From contig NZ_JACHJP010000012.1 in the NCBI RefSeq assembly GCF_014203715.1, positions 1 through 64,000 on the forward strand: 64,000 bases of DNA, read 5' to 3'. Source of the stretch: Streptosporangium saharense (GTDB lineage Bacteria > Actinomycetota > Actinomycetes > Streptosporangiales > Streptosporangiaceae). Positions 24,668-31,977 of this stretch are shown here, piece after piece (within the stretch, counting starts at the first letter, position 1; the number at the start of each line of letters is the position of its first letter). A program made the translations under genes and the position numbers. The notes beneath the pieces are model-generated. The model worked only from the letters and a program-made list of their open reading frames with translations, did not search any database and had not been told where the DNA came from.

Positions 24668-24711
24668 GCACGCTGATCGACTACGCCGAGCGGATCGCGG
24701 GAAGGAACGCC
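24668..24711. repeat. 44-bp direct repeat, right copy
   Basis: Identical to 21057-21100. Here it is an orphan piece of the DUF4253 gene 3' end, joined directly to the 3' end of the intact hydrolase gene. It marks the right boundary of the block between 21.1 and 24.7 kb. Confidence 0.9.
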
Positions 24712-24715
24712 GGGG

Positions 24716-26026
24716 TCACTTCGGTGGCTGCGCCGAGGAGTGGTCGGGCAGGGCGAGCGGCCGGTCGAGCAGGAAGTCCAGCAGCAGCGAGCGGTACATC
24801 CTCGGCTGTCCCCGCTCGACGGCGTGGCCCGCGCCCCGCAGGTAGACCAGCTTCGCCTCGGGCAGCGTGCGCCGGTAGTCGTGGGTCACCGGCCAGGCGA
24901 CGTAGTCGCACTCGCCCCGCATGACGAGCGAGGGCACCCGCACCCGGCGCAGCGCGGGCCTGGGGTCGGGGACGGCGGCGAAGTCGGCGTTGGTGAGCTG
25001 GTTGACGTAGAAGCCCTGCGGGTTGTCGTGCGGCCTGGCGGGCGGGCCCGCCACGCATCCGGTCGCGTCCTTGCCGGTCAGCGCGAGCCGGTGCAGGTGG
25101 GAGTCGGCCTCGGCGTCGGGAACCAGCGCGTGCGCCGCCCGCGGGTTGATCCCCATCAGCGTGAACAGGGCCAGCACCCTCGGATCCTCGTTCAGCGCGT
25201 CGTAACGGGCGCGCTCCTGCGGGGGAAGCCGGTCCCAGGGGCTGCCGTAGTCGCCGTCGGGGTAGGCGCCCTCCCAGATCGGTCCCGGCGAGACGAAGAC
25301 CGTCTTCGCGACGTTGCCCGGGTGGGCGGCCATGTACTGGGCGGCGAGCGAACCGCCCCACGACTCCCCGACCAGGATGACCTGTTCGGCACCGACGGTC
25401 CTCCTGATCGCGTCGAGGTCGGCGACGTGCCGGGCGACGGTGTAGCCGGAGACGTCGGCGAGCCGGGTCGATCTGCCCGCGCCGAGCTGGTCGTAGGAGT
25501 AGACGTCGAAGCCCAGCGCGGCCAGCTCCGTGCCGACCTCGGGAAGCCCCTCGTCCGGGGTGCCGGGACCGCCGTGCAGGAAGATCACCGGGGTGGGACG
25601 GGGCCTGGCGGCCCTGAGGGCCACGTAGGCGATCCTGGAGCCGGTCGGCAGGTCCCAGAACCCGGCGCCGGAGGGGACGGGACCCCGGGCGATCACCGGC
25701 AGCGGCCGGAACACCGTGACGGCCGCCGTCCCCGCGACCGCCACGGCGACCAGGACCGCGAACACGGCGGCCGCGGTCGTACGGCGGCGCACGCCGTACA
25801 GGGCGAAGGAGGGCAGGCCGAGCGGGAACGCGACGAGCACGGTCGCGGCCAGGCCCGCCGCGCACAGCGCCGGAATCACGGCGGTGACGGAGGCCGTGCC
25901 GAGGAAGGCGGCGACGCCGCAGGCGGTGGCGACCATGGCGGAGACAACGAGCAGCAGGACTCCGGCCAACCGCCGCGCGAGCCGCGCCCGGGAGCCTCGG
26001 GAGAGAAGTGGGGAAGGGTCTGTCAT
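24716..26026 (-). CDS. Membrane-anchored alpha/beta hydrolase (proline iminopeptidase-like)
   Basis: About 436 aa. The N-terminus holds three hydrophobic segments (VLLLVVSAMVATACGVAAFLG, AALCAAGLAATVLVAFPLG region and AVFAVLVAVAVAGTAAVTVF). The hydrolase domain follows: oxyanion motif FLHGGPG, DVYSYDQLGAGRS, nucleophile elbow GESWGG (Ser222), and a late GAGHAVE with the catalytic His. HGGPG plus GxSWGG is typical of S33 proline iminopeptidases; the active domain probably faces outward. A broken copy of this gene lies at 21128-21421. ATG 26026 is preferred; an upstream ATG at 26035 is also in frame. Confidence 0.85.
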   Translation of the reverse strand: MTDPSPLLSRGSRARLARRLAGVLLLVVSAMVATACGVAAFLGTASVTAVIPALCAAGLAATVLVAFPLGLPSFALYGVRRRTTAAAVFAVLVAVAVAGTAAVTVFRPLPVIARGPVPSGAGFWDLPTGSRIAYVALRAARPRPTPVIFLHGGPGTPDEGLPEVGTELAALGFDVYSYDQLGAGRSTRLADVSGYTVARHVADLDAIRRTVGAEQVILVGESWGGSLAAQYMAAHPGNVAKTVFVSPGPIWEGAYPDGDYGSPWDRLPPQERARYDALNEDPRVLALFTLMGINPRAAHALVPDAEADSHLHRLALTGKDATGCVAGPPARPHDNPQGFYVNQLTNADFAAVPDPRPALRRVRVPSLVMRGECDYVAWPVTHDYRRTLPEAKLVYLRGAGHAVERGQPRMYRSLLLDFLLDRPLALPDHSSAQPPK

Positions 26027-26084
26027 GGATCTCACGCTAGGAACGCCGTTCCCGGCGATCGTCCTGCTCAGGGACCGTTTCCCA

Positions 26085-26102
26085 CCCCGCCGTGCGGCGG
26101 GG
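26085..26102 (-). terminator. Terminator after the two-component genes
   Basis: ccccgccg-tg-cggcgggg hairpin, directly after the stop of the response regulator on the minus strand, in the 78-bp gap before the hydrolase gene. Confidence 0.55.
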
Positions 26103-26104
26103 GG

Positions 26105-26758
26105 TCACCGCGCCCCGGGGCGGACCAGACCGGCCTCGTAGGCCGCGATGGTGGCCTGCACCCGGTCGCGGACCCCGAGTTCGGCGAGGATCCGCGCGAC
26201 GTGGTCCTTGACGGTCGCCGGGCTGATGCCCAGCGCCGTCGCGATCTCGGCGTTCGACAGGCCACGGGCCACGTGGAGGAGGACCTCCGTCTCACGGCGG
26301 GTGAGGCCGGAGAGCCTGGCGGCCTCCTCGGGGCCGGGCCTGCCGGTGAAACGGTCGATCAGCCTGCGGGTCACCCCGGGGTCGAGCAGCGCGTCGCCCC
26401 CGGCGACCACCCGGACCGCGTCGATGATCCGCCCGGGGTCGGCGTCCTTCAGCATGAACCCCGCCGCCCCCGCGCGCAGCGCCGCGAACACGTACTCGTC
26501 GAGGCCGAAGGTGGTCAGGACCACCACCCTCGTCGCCGGGACCTCGGCGGTGATCCTCGCCGTGGCGGCCAGCCCGTCGAGTCCGGGCATCCGGATGTCC
26601 AGCACCGCCACGTCCGGGCGCAGGGCCGTGGCCTGCGCGAGCGCCGTCTCGCCGTCGGCGGCCTGGCCGACGACCGTCATGTCCGGCTCGGCGTCGAGCA
26701 CCGCGGTGATGCCGATCCTGACCACCGCCTGGTCGTCGGCGACCGTCACCCGGATCAC
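26105..26758 (-). CDS. NarL/FixJ family response regulator
   Basis: A 217-aa regulator. The receiver domain (1-120) shows DD at 8-9 and phospho-acceptor Asp54 (VAVLDIRMPG), with conserved Lys in FMLKDAD. The LuxR-type HTH (about 150-210) reads LTRRETEVLLHVARGLSNAEIATALGISPATVKDHVARIL. It answers to the kinase encoded just upstream; the GTG start overlaps the kinase stop (GTGA), so both are made together. Targets unknown; the neighbouring hydrolase and LPMO genes are candidates by position only. Confidence 0.93.
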   Translation of the reverse strand: MIRVTVADDQAVVRIGITAVLDAEPDMTVVGQAADGETALAQATALRPDVAVLDIRMPGLDGLAATARITAEVPATRVVVLTTFGLDEYVFAALRAGAAGFMLKDADPGRIIDAVRVVAGGDALLDPGVTRRLIDRFTGRPGPEEAARLSGLTRRETEVLLHVARGLSNAEIATALGISPATVKDHVARILAELGVRDRVQATIAAYEAGLVRPGAR

Positions 26759-28695
26759 GCTGGGAACACCTCCGGCAGCCACACCCGAACCCCGTCCTTC
26801 GTCTCGGTGACCGTACCGCCCGCCGCGTCCGCCATGGCACGCACCCTCCTGGCCTCCCCGGGCCCGGACAGCGCCAGGCCGTCGTCGAGGTAGGTCACCG
26901 TCACCGTCCCGCCGTCGGCCAGCAGCACCTCCGCCAGGCGGTAGGCGGCCACCTCGACCGTCGCGGGCAGCGGGCGGCGCCGTCCCTCGTGCTCGACGAC
27001 AGCCCCGCGCCTGGCGGCCAGCGCCGCGATCCCGGCGACGACGGGGGGAGGGGTGTCGTCGGCGGGGTCCGAGCCGCCGCGAAGCTCGTCGAGGAGTTCC
27101 CTGAGCGCGGTGAGCCCGGCCCTGGCCTCGGCCAGGACCAGGTCGAGCCGCCCAGACTCGGCGGCCTCGACCACGGCCCGCGCCCGTGCCCCCGCCGTAC
27201 GGCGCAGCCCGGCGGCGATCCGGCTCCGCTCGGCCCTGGCAGCCTCGGCCACCCGCCGGTCGAGGCGGTCCCGGTCGAGGGCCGCCGCCCGTGACCGTCT
27301 GCGTCTGCGCCCGCCGACCAGCAGTCCCGCCGCCCACGCCAGCCCCGTCGGTACGGCCAGCCCCAGGCTCAACGTCGCCCACACGGCCAGGGGCGGCCCC
27401 GTCATCCCGGAGACCAGGGGGAAGGCGCCGAGCCCGGCGACCGCGAGCGGGGCGGGCCAGCCCCGGGAGCCGTAGGCGCCCACGGTGTACAGCAGCGTCA
27501 GCTCGACCCACCAGCATTCGAGGACCAGTTGCGCGGAGTGCGGCGCGGTCAGCCCCGACGCGTCGCACGCCAGCCAGACCAGCAGCGTCCCCTGCGCCAC
27601 GGCCAGGCTCACCTTCGGCGCCAGGCGGCGTCCGCGCAGCGGCAGGGCGTGCAGCACGAGCAGGACCAGCAGCGACGCGCCGGGGGCGGGGGCGGTGAAC
27701 GGCTGGGGCACCTCCGTGGCCAGCAGTCCCAGCCCTGCGGGCAGCGCGACCGCGAGCACCACCAGGGCCCAGTCGAGCGCCGCGGCGCCCCGCCAGCTCG
27801 CCGTACGGCGTGGCCTGGCGGGGTTCATAGTCTGTGAGGGCAGCGGGAGCGCCGCCCTGACCGTCCACCCGTCCCCGTCCGGGCCCGCCTCCAGCGTCCC
27901 TCCCACGGCGCGTACGGCCCCGCCGAGCGAGGCCAGGCCGGTTCCCGCGCCGAGCCCCTCGACGGCGGCCGGACCGCCCTCGTCGGTGACCGTGACCGTC
28001 AGGCGCCCCGCGTCCTCCTCGACCAGGACACGCACGGCGGCACCGGTGGCGTAGCGCATCGCGTTCGTCAGACTCTCCCTGACGACGCGGAAGGCGAGCG
28101 CGGCGGTTTTGGGCGGCGCTGAGACGGCAGTACGGCGGTAGCCGACCCCGGGACGGCCGTCCACCAGGGCGTCGATGTCGGCCAGGGTCGTCTCGCCGCG
28201 CCGGTCGACGCGGGCCAGGCGGTCGAGCTCGGCGACGGCCAGGCGGCCCGCTTCGGCGGCGTGGGCGGTCGCCTCCGCGGCCATGGCGGGGTCGGCGAGC
28301 CTCAGGGCCGCGGCCGAGGCGACCGCGATGCCGGTGAGCCGGTGCGCGGCCACGTCGTGGAGCTCGGCGGCCAGCCGGTCACGCTCGGTGGTCGCGGCGA
28401 ACCTCGGCACGGTGGCCGAGGCGGCGCGGTAGGCGGCGAGCGCGGCCCTGCCCGCCCTGCGGCGCCGGTGGGAGCGGCCGAGGGACCACACGGAGGCGGC
28501 GCCGCCCGCGGCGAGTGTGCCGAAGCCCGCGGCGTCCCTGACGCTTCCGTTCATGACGCCGACCGTGACCGCGACCGCGAGGGTGGCGGCGACGGCTCCC
28601 ATCGCCGCGGTCTCCGCCGTGCCGTACAGGGCCAGCGTGTAGAGCGCGGTGACGGTCACCAGCGCGGCCAGGCAGCAGCCGAGGATCAGCGGCAC
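26755..28695 (-). CDS. Sensor histidine kinase with two kinase modules, second degenerate
   Basis: 646 aa, about 1.6 times a normal NarL-type kinase. Module 1: short membrane region (1-70), HisKA_3 helix ERDRLAAELHDVAAHR with His113, and HATPase (VRESLTNAMRYA, VTDEGG, GTGLASLGGAVRAVGGTLEAGP). Module 2: new membrane region (from about 310, DWALVVLAVALPAGLGLL), a dimerisation-like helix ARAERSRIAAGLRRTAGARA in which the phospho-accepting His-Asp is replaced, and a weak HATPase-like tail (AYRLAEVLLADGGTVTVTYLDDGL). This looks like an in-frame fusion of two kinases, the second being a pseudokinase. Cognate regulator is the next gene. Confidence 0.85.
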   Translation of the reverse strand: MPLILGCCLAALVTVTALYTLALYGTAETAAMGAVAATLAVAVTVGVMNGSVRDAAGFGTLAAGGAASVWSLGRSHRRRRAGRAALAAYRAASATVPRFAATTERDRLAAELHDVAAHRLTGIAVASAAALRLADPAMAAEATAHAAEAGRLAVAELDRLARVDRRGETTLADIDALVDGRPGVGYRRTAVSAPPKTAALAFRVVRESLTNAMRYATGAAVRVLVEEDAGRLTVTVTDEGGPAAVEGLGAGTGLASLGGAVRAVGGTLEAGPDGDGWTVRAALPLPSQTMNPARPRRTASWRGAAALDWALVVLAVALPAGLGLLATEVPQPFTAPAPGASLLVLLVLHALPLRGRRLAPKVSLAVAQGTLLVWLACDASGLTAPHSAQLVLECWWVELTLLYTVGAYGSRGWPAPLAVAGLGAFPLVSGMTGPPLAVWATLSLGLAVPTGLAWAAGLLVGGRRRRRSRAAALDRDRLDRRVAEAARAERSRIAAGLRRTAGARARAVVEAAESGRLDLVLAEARAGLTALRELLDELRGGSDPADDTPPPVVAGIAALAARRGAVVEHEGRRRPLPATVEVAAYRLAEVLLADGGTVTVTYLDDGLALSGPGEARRVRAMADAAGGTVTETKDGVRVWLPEVFPA

Positions 28696-28729
28696 GCGCC
28701 CACGCTACTGCGCGTCACGGCGGCGTGAG

Positions 28730-28766
28730 CCTCCCACCGGCCCCGCGCCCGGGAGCCGGTGGGAGG
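28730..28766 (-). terminator. Terminator of the LPMO gene
   Basis: Perfect 12-bp stem cctcccaccggc (28730-28741) / gccggtgggagg (28755-28766), 11 bp past the LPMO stop on the minus strand. Loop of 13 nt. Confidence 0.65.
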
Positions 28767-28777
28767 GGTTCACACGG

Positions 28778-29707
28778 TCACACGCGCTGCCAGAGCGCGG
28801 GGACGTTGGCGGGCTCCCAGCCGGGCAGGGAGGTGTGCGCCTGCAGGCACCGGTAGGAGGAGCCGCCGTAGGTCACCAGGCTCCCCGCGGTGTAGGAGAC
28901 ACCGGCGGCCCAGGGCTGCGAGGTCGGCGGCGTGGCGGTCGTCGTCACCGTGGGCGTGGAGCTGGGGGAGACCGTGGGGGACACGGTGGGGGTGGGGGTC
29001 GGCGTGAGCGTCGGCGTCACCGTGGGCGTCGCGGTCGCCGTCGCCGTGGCGGTCGGCGTGGGGGTGGACACGGTGCCGAAGGTCACGTCGGAGCAGGTGT
29101 AGAACGCCTCGGCGCTGTCCGAGCGCTGCCAGATCGAGTAGATGATGTGGCGGCCGGTCTTGGCGGGGAGGCGGCCCTCGATGCGGTACTCGCCGTTGAC
29201 CTTGGGCGGGTTCTTGACCTTCGCCAGCAGCGTGGAGTCCAGGTCCGACCACTTCAGCGTCTGGAGCGGGTTGAAGCCGTCCTTCGTGATGTAGATCTCG
29301 AAGGTGCCGGGGTGGTCGGCGGTGTAGGGGTAGCGGAAGGTGTAGGCGCCACCGCCGGTCGGCAGGGCGGTGGAGGGCCAGTCGGTGCGGGCGGCGTCGT
29401 AGGCGTGATACTTGGCGCGTCCCGCGCTGCACAGCTGACCGTCAGGGATGATCTCCCTGTGCTTTCCGTTGGCGGTGCCGATGTTCAACTCGTCCCAGTC
29501 GTAGAGCGGCTGGGTGTCCCACTTGCCGACCGCGTCCTTGCAGGCGGGGGTGTCGGGAGACTCGGGGTTCTCCAGATAGCAGGCGTAGACCCGGCTGACG
29601 GGCGTTCCCATCGAGCCGTGGGCGGATGCCGAACCGGCCATTACCGTCGACAGAAGGACGGGGACGGCCGCGGCCGTGGCGATCGCGCCGAGCTTCCGCT
29701 TGTTCAT
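28778..29707 (-). CDS. Lytic polysaccharide monooxygenase (AA10) with chitin-binding domain
   Basis: A 309-aa secreted enzyme. The signal peptide ends ASA-His30, so His30 is the mature N-terminal copper ligand. The second histidine-brace residue is His132 (TADHPGTFEIYITKDG) and the axial Phe lies in SAEAFYTCSDV. The AA10 domain is followed by a Thr/Pro-rich linker (about 215-260) and a C-terminal CBM5/12 module (WAAGVSYTAGSLVTYGGSSYRCLQAH). It oxidatively breaks crystalline chitin (or cellulose) outside the cell. aggag 9 bp before the ATG. A 17-bp palindrome upstream is shared with ngcE. Confidence 0.95.
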   Translation of the reverse strand: MNKRKLGAIATAAAVPVLLSTVMAGSASAHGSMGTPVSRVYACYLENPESPDTPACKDAVGKWDTQPLYDWDELNIGTANGKHREIIPDGQLCSAGRAKYHAYDAARTDWPSTALPTGGGAYTFRYPYTADHPGTFEIYITKDGFNPLQTLKWSDLDSTLLAKVKNPPKVNGEYRIEGRLPAKTGRHIIYSIWQRSDSAEAFYTCSDVTFGTVSTPTPTATATATATPTVTPTLTPTPTPTVSPTVSPSSTPTVTTTATPPTSQPWAAGVSYTAGSLVTYGGSSYRCLQAHTSLPGWEPANVPALWQRV

Positions 29708-29775
29708 GAAGCGCTTCTCCTGGGGGGATAAGGGGAGAGAAGATGCAGGTCAGGCCCATGATTACGGGTTATTTA

Positions 29776-29792
29776 TTAGGTAAGTTTCCTAA
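29776..29792. promoter_or_regulatory. Near-palindromic operator upstream of the LPMO gene
   Basis: TTAGGTAAGTTTCCTAA, one mismatch from perfect symmetry. It lies 69 bp upstream of the LPMO start. The same word in perfect form occurs before ngcE (35613-35629), so both are probably bound by one regulator. ROK-family repressors are candidates since one flanks ngcEFG in Streptomyces. Confidence 0.65.
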
Positions 29793-29934
29793 CAGTTTTA
29801 CCGAACTTAACGCCCTGGGCGGAGTGGGGTCAAGACCCGGCCAATGTCCCTTTCTTGGGGGTTGCAGGTAGATCTTCTGGGGTTTTCATGGCTTTTGCTT
29901 TGCTTTGTCCACTTGTGGTGGGTAGTGTCCTAGT

Positions 29935-30112
29935 TGTTCTCGACCGGTGACTTGCCCTTCACGAGAAGGAGCGGCCGGCAGACGTCGAATCCCGAAGCCT
30001 CCCGAGGGCGAAGGGAACCGGGGACCCACCTTCTGGGGTGAATCCGCCGCCACCGCGCGACGGTAGGGCAACTCCACCGCCCGAACCCGTCAGCTAACCC
30101 GGTAGACGAGAT
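29935..30112 (+). promoter_or_regulatory. c-di-AMP (ydaO/yuaA) riboswitch
   Basis: The stretch shows the conserved ydaO pieces in order: gtcgaatccc, gaaccggggaccca, ggggtgaatcc, agggcaactcc, gcccgaacccgtcagctaaccc and ggtag. This class binds c-di-AMP and in actinobacteria precedes cell-wall hydrolase and other secreted-protein genes. It would control the secreted protein at 30368, and the short frame at 30130, on the plus strand. Boundaries are approximate. The 220 bp to its left hold the LPMO promoter. Confidence 0.88.
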
Positions 30113-30129
30113 GGAGAGGAGATCCCCTC

Positions 30130-30186
30130 ATGGATCACGTCGTCGCCTACCCACCGGCACGCGCCGCCATCAGGCGGATCAACTAA
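30130..30186 (+). CDS. 18-codon leader frame behind the riboswitch
   Basis: MDHVVAYPPARAAIRRIN followed by TAA. A strong ribosome site (ggagaggag, 30113-30121) sits 8 bp before the ATG, right at the riboswitch 3' end, so the switch could hide or expose it. Basic C-terminus. The main gene begins 182 bp further on. It may be a regulatory leader peptide or an accident; no homology is known to me. Confidence 0.4.
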   Translation: MDHVVAYPPARAAIRRIN

Positions 30187-30273
30187 GACTTCTCGTCGCG
30201 CCCGACCGCGGCACCCCCGCCTCGCACCGCGCTCCGTGTGCGCCCGCCTGTTCTGGTGTGGCCCCTCTTCCCT

Positions 30274-30285
30274 GTGAGCGCTCAC
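30274..30285. promoter_or_regulatory. 12-bp palindrome before the secreted-protein gene
   Basis: GTGAGCGCTCAC, perfectly symmetric, between the riboswitch and the gene at 30368. LacI-type operators have this kind of GCGC-centred symmetry, but no such regulator is nearby. Could also be a hairpin of the leader transcript. Confidence 0.35.
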
Positions 30286-30367
30286 GCCCCGTGCCCCGTT
30301 GACCGTGGAACGTTTCCGGTCAGGCACGCGCGGCTGTCCTGTTCCCTCGTGAAAGAGCCCTGACTTC

Positions 30368-30988
30368 ATGCGTTTCTCCGCTGCCCTGCGTCATCGTCTG
30401 ATCGCCGCCACCCTCCTGAGCGCGAGTGTCCTGACCTCAGCGGGTGTCGTCTCCGCGCTTCCCGCCACGGCCGACACCGGCACCGGAACCACCGCCGCCT
30501 CCACCCCCGCCACCGAGCCCGTCCTGCTCAAGGGCTCCACCAAGGCCTCCTACTTCTGGGACGACTCCTCGGGCCGCGCCGGCGACACCGGCCTTCCCGC
30601 GAGCGGCAAGCCCATGCAGAAGGGCATGATCGCCAGCCCGAGCTGGCCGCTGCTCACCGAGGGCTACGTCCTCTACAACGGCAAGAAGGCCAAGTTCTTC
30701 GTCGGCGACCGCGGTCCCGGCGTCCCGTCGAGCAGTGGCGTCATGATCGACCTCGACGCCAAGACCTTCGCCGACCTGACCGGTGGCACCTTCAACTCCA
30801 GCACGCTGGGCGTGGACGGCGTCGACGGCCAGGGCCACATCAAGGTCGAGTACGTCATCACCAAGTGGGGCGACGGCGTCGGCAAGAAGAACTACCCCGT
30901 GGCCTACGCCAGCGGAGCCTGGAAGGTCATGGACCACAACCCGGCCACGCCGCCGCAGACCGCCCTGGCCGACGCGTCGCAGCCCTGA
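30368..30988 (+). CDS. Secreted protein, probable double-psi beta-barrel (3D/RlpA-like)
   Basis: A 206-aa protein with a signal peptide ending near SALPATAD. The mature part reads KASYFWDDSSGRAGDTGLPASGKPMQKG, then FFVGDRGPGVPSSSGVMIDLDAKTFADLTGG and HIKVEYVITKWGDG. The Asp residues and GDRGPG...DLD pattern recall 3D/DPBB domains of cell-wall lytic and Rpf-associated proteins, but this is not certain. Control by the c-di-AMP riboswitch upstream fits an envelope role, as c-di-AMP tracks osmotic and wall state. A terminator follows. Confidence 0.65.
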   Translation: MRFSAALRHRLIAATLLSASVLTSAGVVSALPATADTGTGTTAASTPATEPVLLKGSTKASYFWDDSSGRAGDTGLPASGKPMQKGMIASPSWPLLTEGYVLYNGKKAKFFVGDRGPGVPSSSGVMIDLDAKTFADLTGGTFNSSTLGVDGVDGQGHIKVEYVITKWGDGVGKKNYPVAYASGAWKVMDHNPATPPQTALADASQP

Positions 30989-31082
30989 GCTCCCCGTCTG
31001 CCGAAATATCCCCCAAAATCCCCCGAACCCCCGAAAAATCCCCCTGAAGATCCCTCGAAGTCCGAGACCCCCTCAGGAAAGA

Positions 31083-31118
31083 CGAGGGCGGGCAGCCCGC
31101 ACGGGCCGCCCGCCCTCG
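31083..31118. terminator. Bidirectional terminator
   Basis: cgagggcgggc (31083-31093) / gcccgccctcg (31108-31118) followed by tt. Lies between the stops of two converging genes and can serve both. Confidence 0.7.
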
Positions 31119-31139
31119 TTCCGCGTTCTGGGCCGGACC

Positions 31140-31511
31140 TCAGATCTCCAGCTTCTCCTCGGTGCCGCGCAGGTTGTGCCTGGCGAGCGCCAGGTTGGCC
31201 CGGTTGCGGTCGAGCGCGAGGTAGAGGAACAGCCCCTTGCCGCCCCTGCCGCTGACTGGGCGGATCAGGTGGTACTGGTTGGTCAGCGTGATCAGGATGT
31301 CCTCGATGCCGTCCTTGATGCCCAGCGACTCCATGGTCCGCATCTTGGCCCTGACGACCTCGGTGTTACCGGCCGCGGCGACCTGCAGGTCGAGGTCCTT
31401 GGAGCCGCCGACCACACCCAGCGCCATGCCGCTGTTGTAGTCCACGACCGCCGCGCCGACGGCACCGTCGATCGCCATCATCTCCTTGAGGGAGATGTCC
31501 ATGTTGCCCAT
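31140..31511 (-). CDS. Roadblock/LC7 domain protein (third in operon)
   Basis: A 123-aa single roadblock domain: MAIDGAVGAAVVDYNSGMALGVVGG, a central helix and the closing LITLTNQYHLIRPVSGRGGKGLFLYLALDRNRANLALARHNL segment. It closely parallels the first protein of the operon (32905-33285), with which it shares the RANLALARH ending, so the two are probably ancient duplicates. Bacterial roadblock proteins regulate small Ras-like GTPases or act as dimeric scaffolds. Last gene of a four-gene unit on the minus strand, 12 bp after its neighbour. Confidence 0.85.
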   Translation of the reverse strand: MGNMDISLKEMMAIDGAVGAAVVDYNSGMALGVVGGSKDLDLQVAAAGNTEVVRAKMRTMESLGIKDGIEDILITLTNQYHLIRPVSGRGGKGLFLYLALDRNRANLALARHNLRGTEEKLEI

Positions 31512-31523
31512 TCATTCCTCCGG

Positions 31524-31967
31524 TCACTGGGTTGTCCAAACACGGGATGTGATGGCGGCCAGATTCGCCGCTGTCTTGCGCCCCTCAAGTCGCAGCAGCC
31601 CGAGGTTGGTTCCCGGGCGGGCGAGGACTGTGAGGACGATTTTTGGGCCCGCGGCGTAGAGGACCGCGTAGCCTTCGCCCGCGGAGACCAGCGTCTCCTC
31701 GAAGGCTCCCTTGCCCGTCATGTTCGCCATCCGGCGGCTGAGGGCCAGCAGCGCGGAGGACAGGGCGCCGGTCTGCTCGGCGAAACCGCCGTCCATGTCG
31801 CTGGCTATCGTCAGGCCGTCGGCGCTGCACACGACGCTTCCGTCCACATCGGGTATCCGCTCACGCAGCCGGGCCATCTCCTGGCGCACCTCGTCGCGGA
31901 GTTCCACCGGCACCCTCCTTCCGATCCGCTTCAGCGTCCGCAGTCTTATGGGCATCCTCAGGGGCAT
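31524..31967 (-). CDS. Roadblock/LC7 domain protein (MglB-like, second in operon)
   Basis: A 147-aa protein with a basic N-terminal helix (LRTLKRIGRRVPVELRDEVRQEMARLRERI) and a roadblock domain closer to the MglB/CvnB type: VDGSVVCSADGLTIASDM, then GYAVLYAAGPKIVLTVLARPGTNLGLLRLEGRKTAANL. In conservons such proteins work with a GTPase (CvnD) and a DUF742 protein; neither is encoded here. Tightly packed with the genes on both sides (10 and 12 bp). Confidence 0.85.
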   Translation of the reverse strand: MPLRMPIRLRTLKRIGRRVPVELRDEVRQEMARLRERIPDVDGSVVCSADGLTIASDMDGGFAEQTGALSSALLALSRRMANMTGKGAFEETLVSAGEGYAVLYAAGPKIVLTVLARPGTNLGLLRLEGRKTAANLAAITSRVWTTQ

Positions 31968-31977
31968 CGGACCGGGC

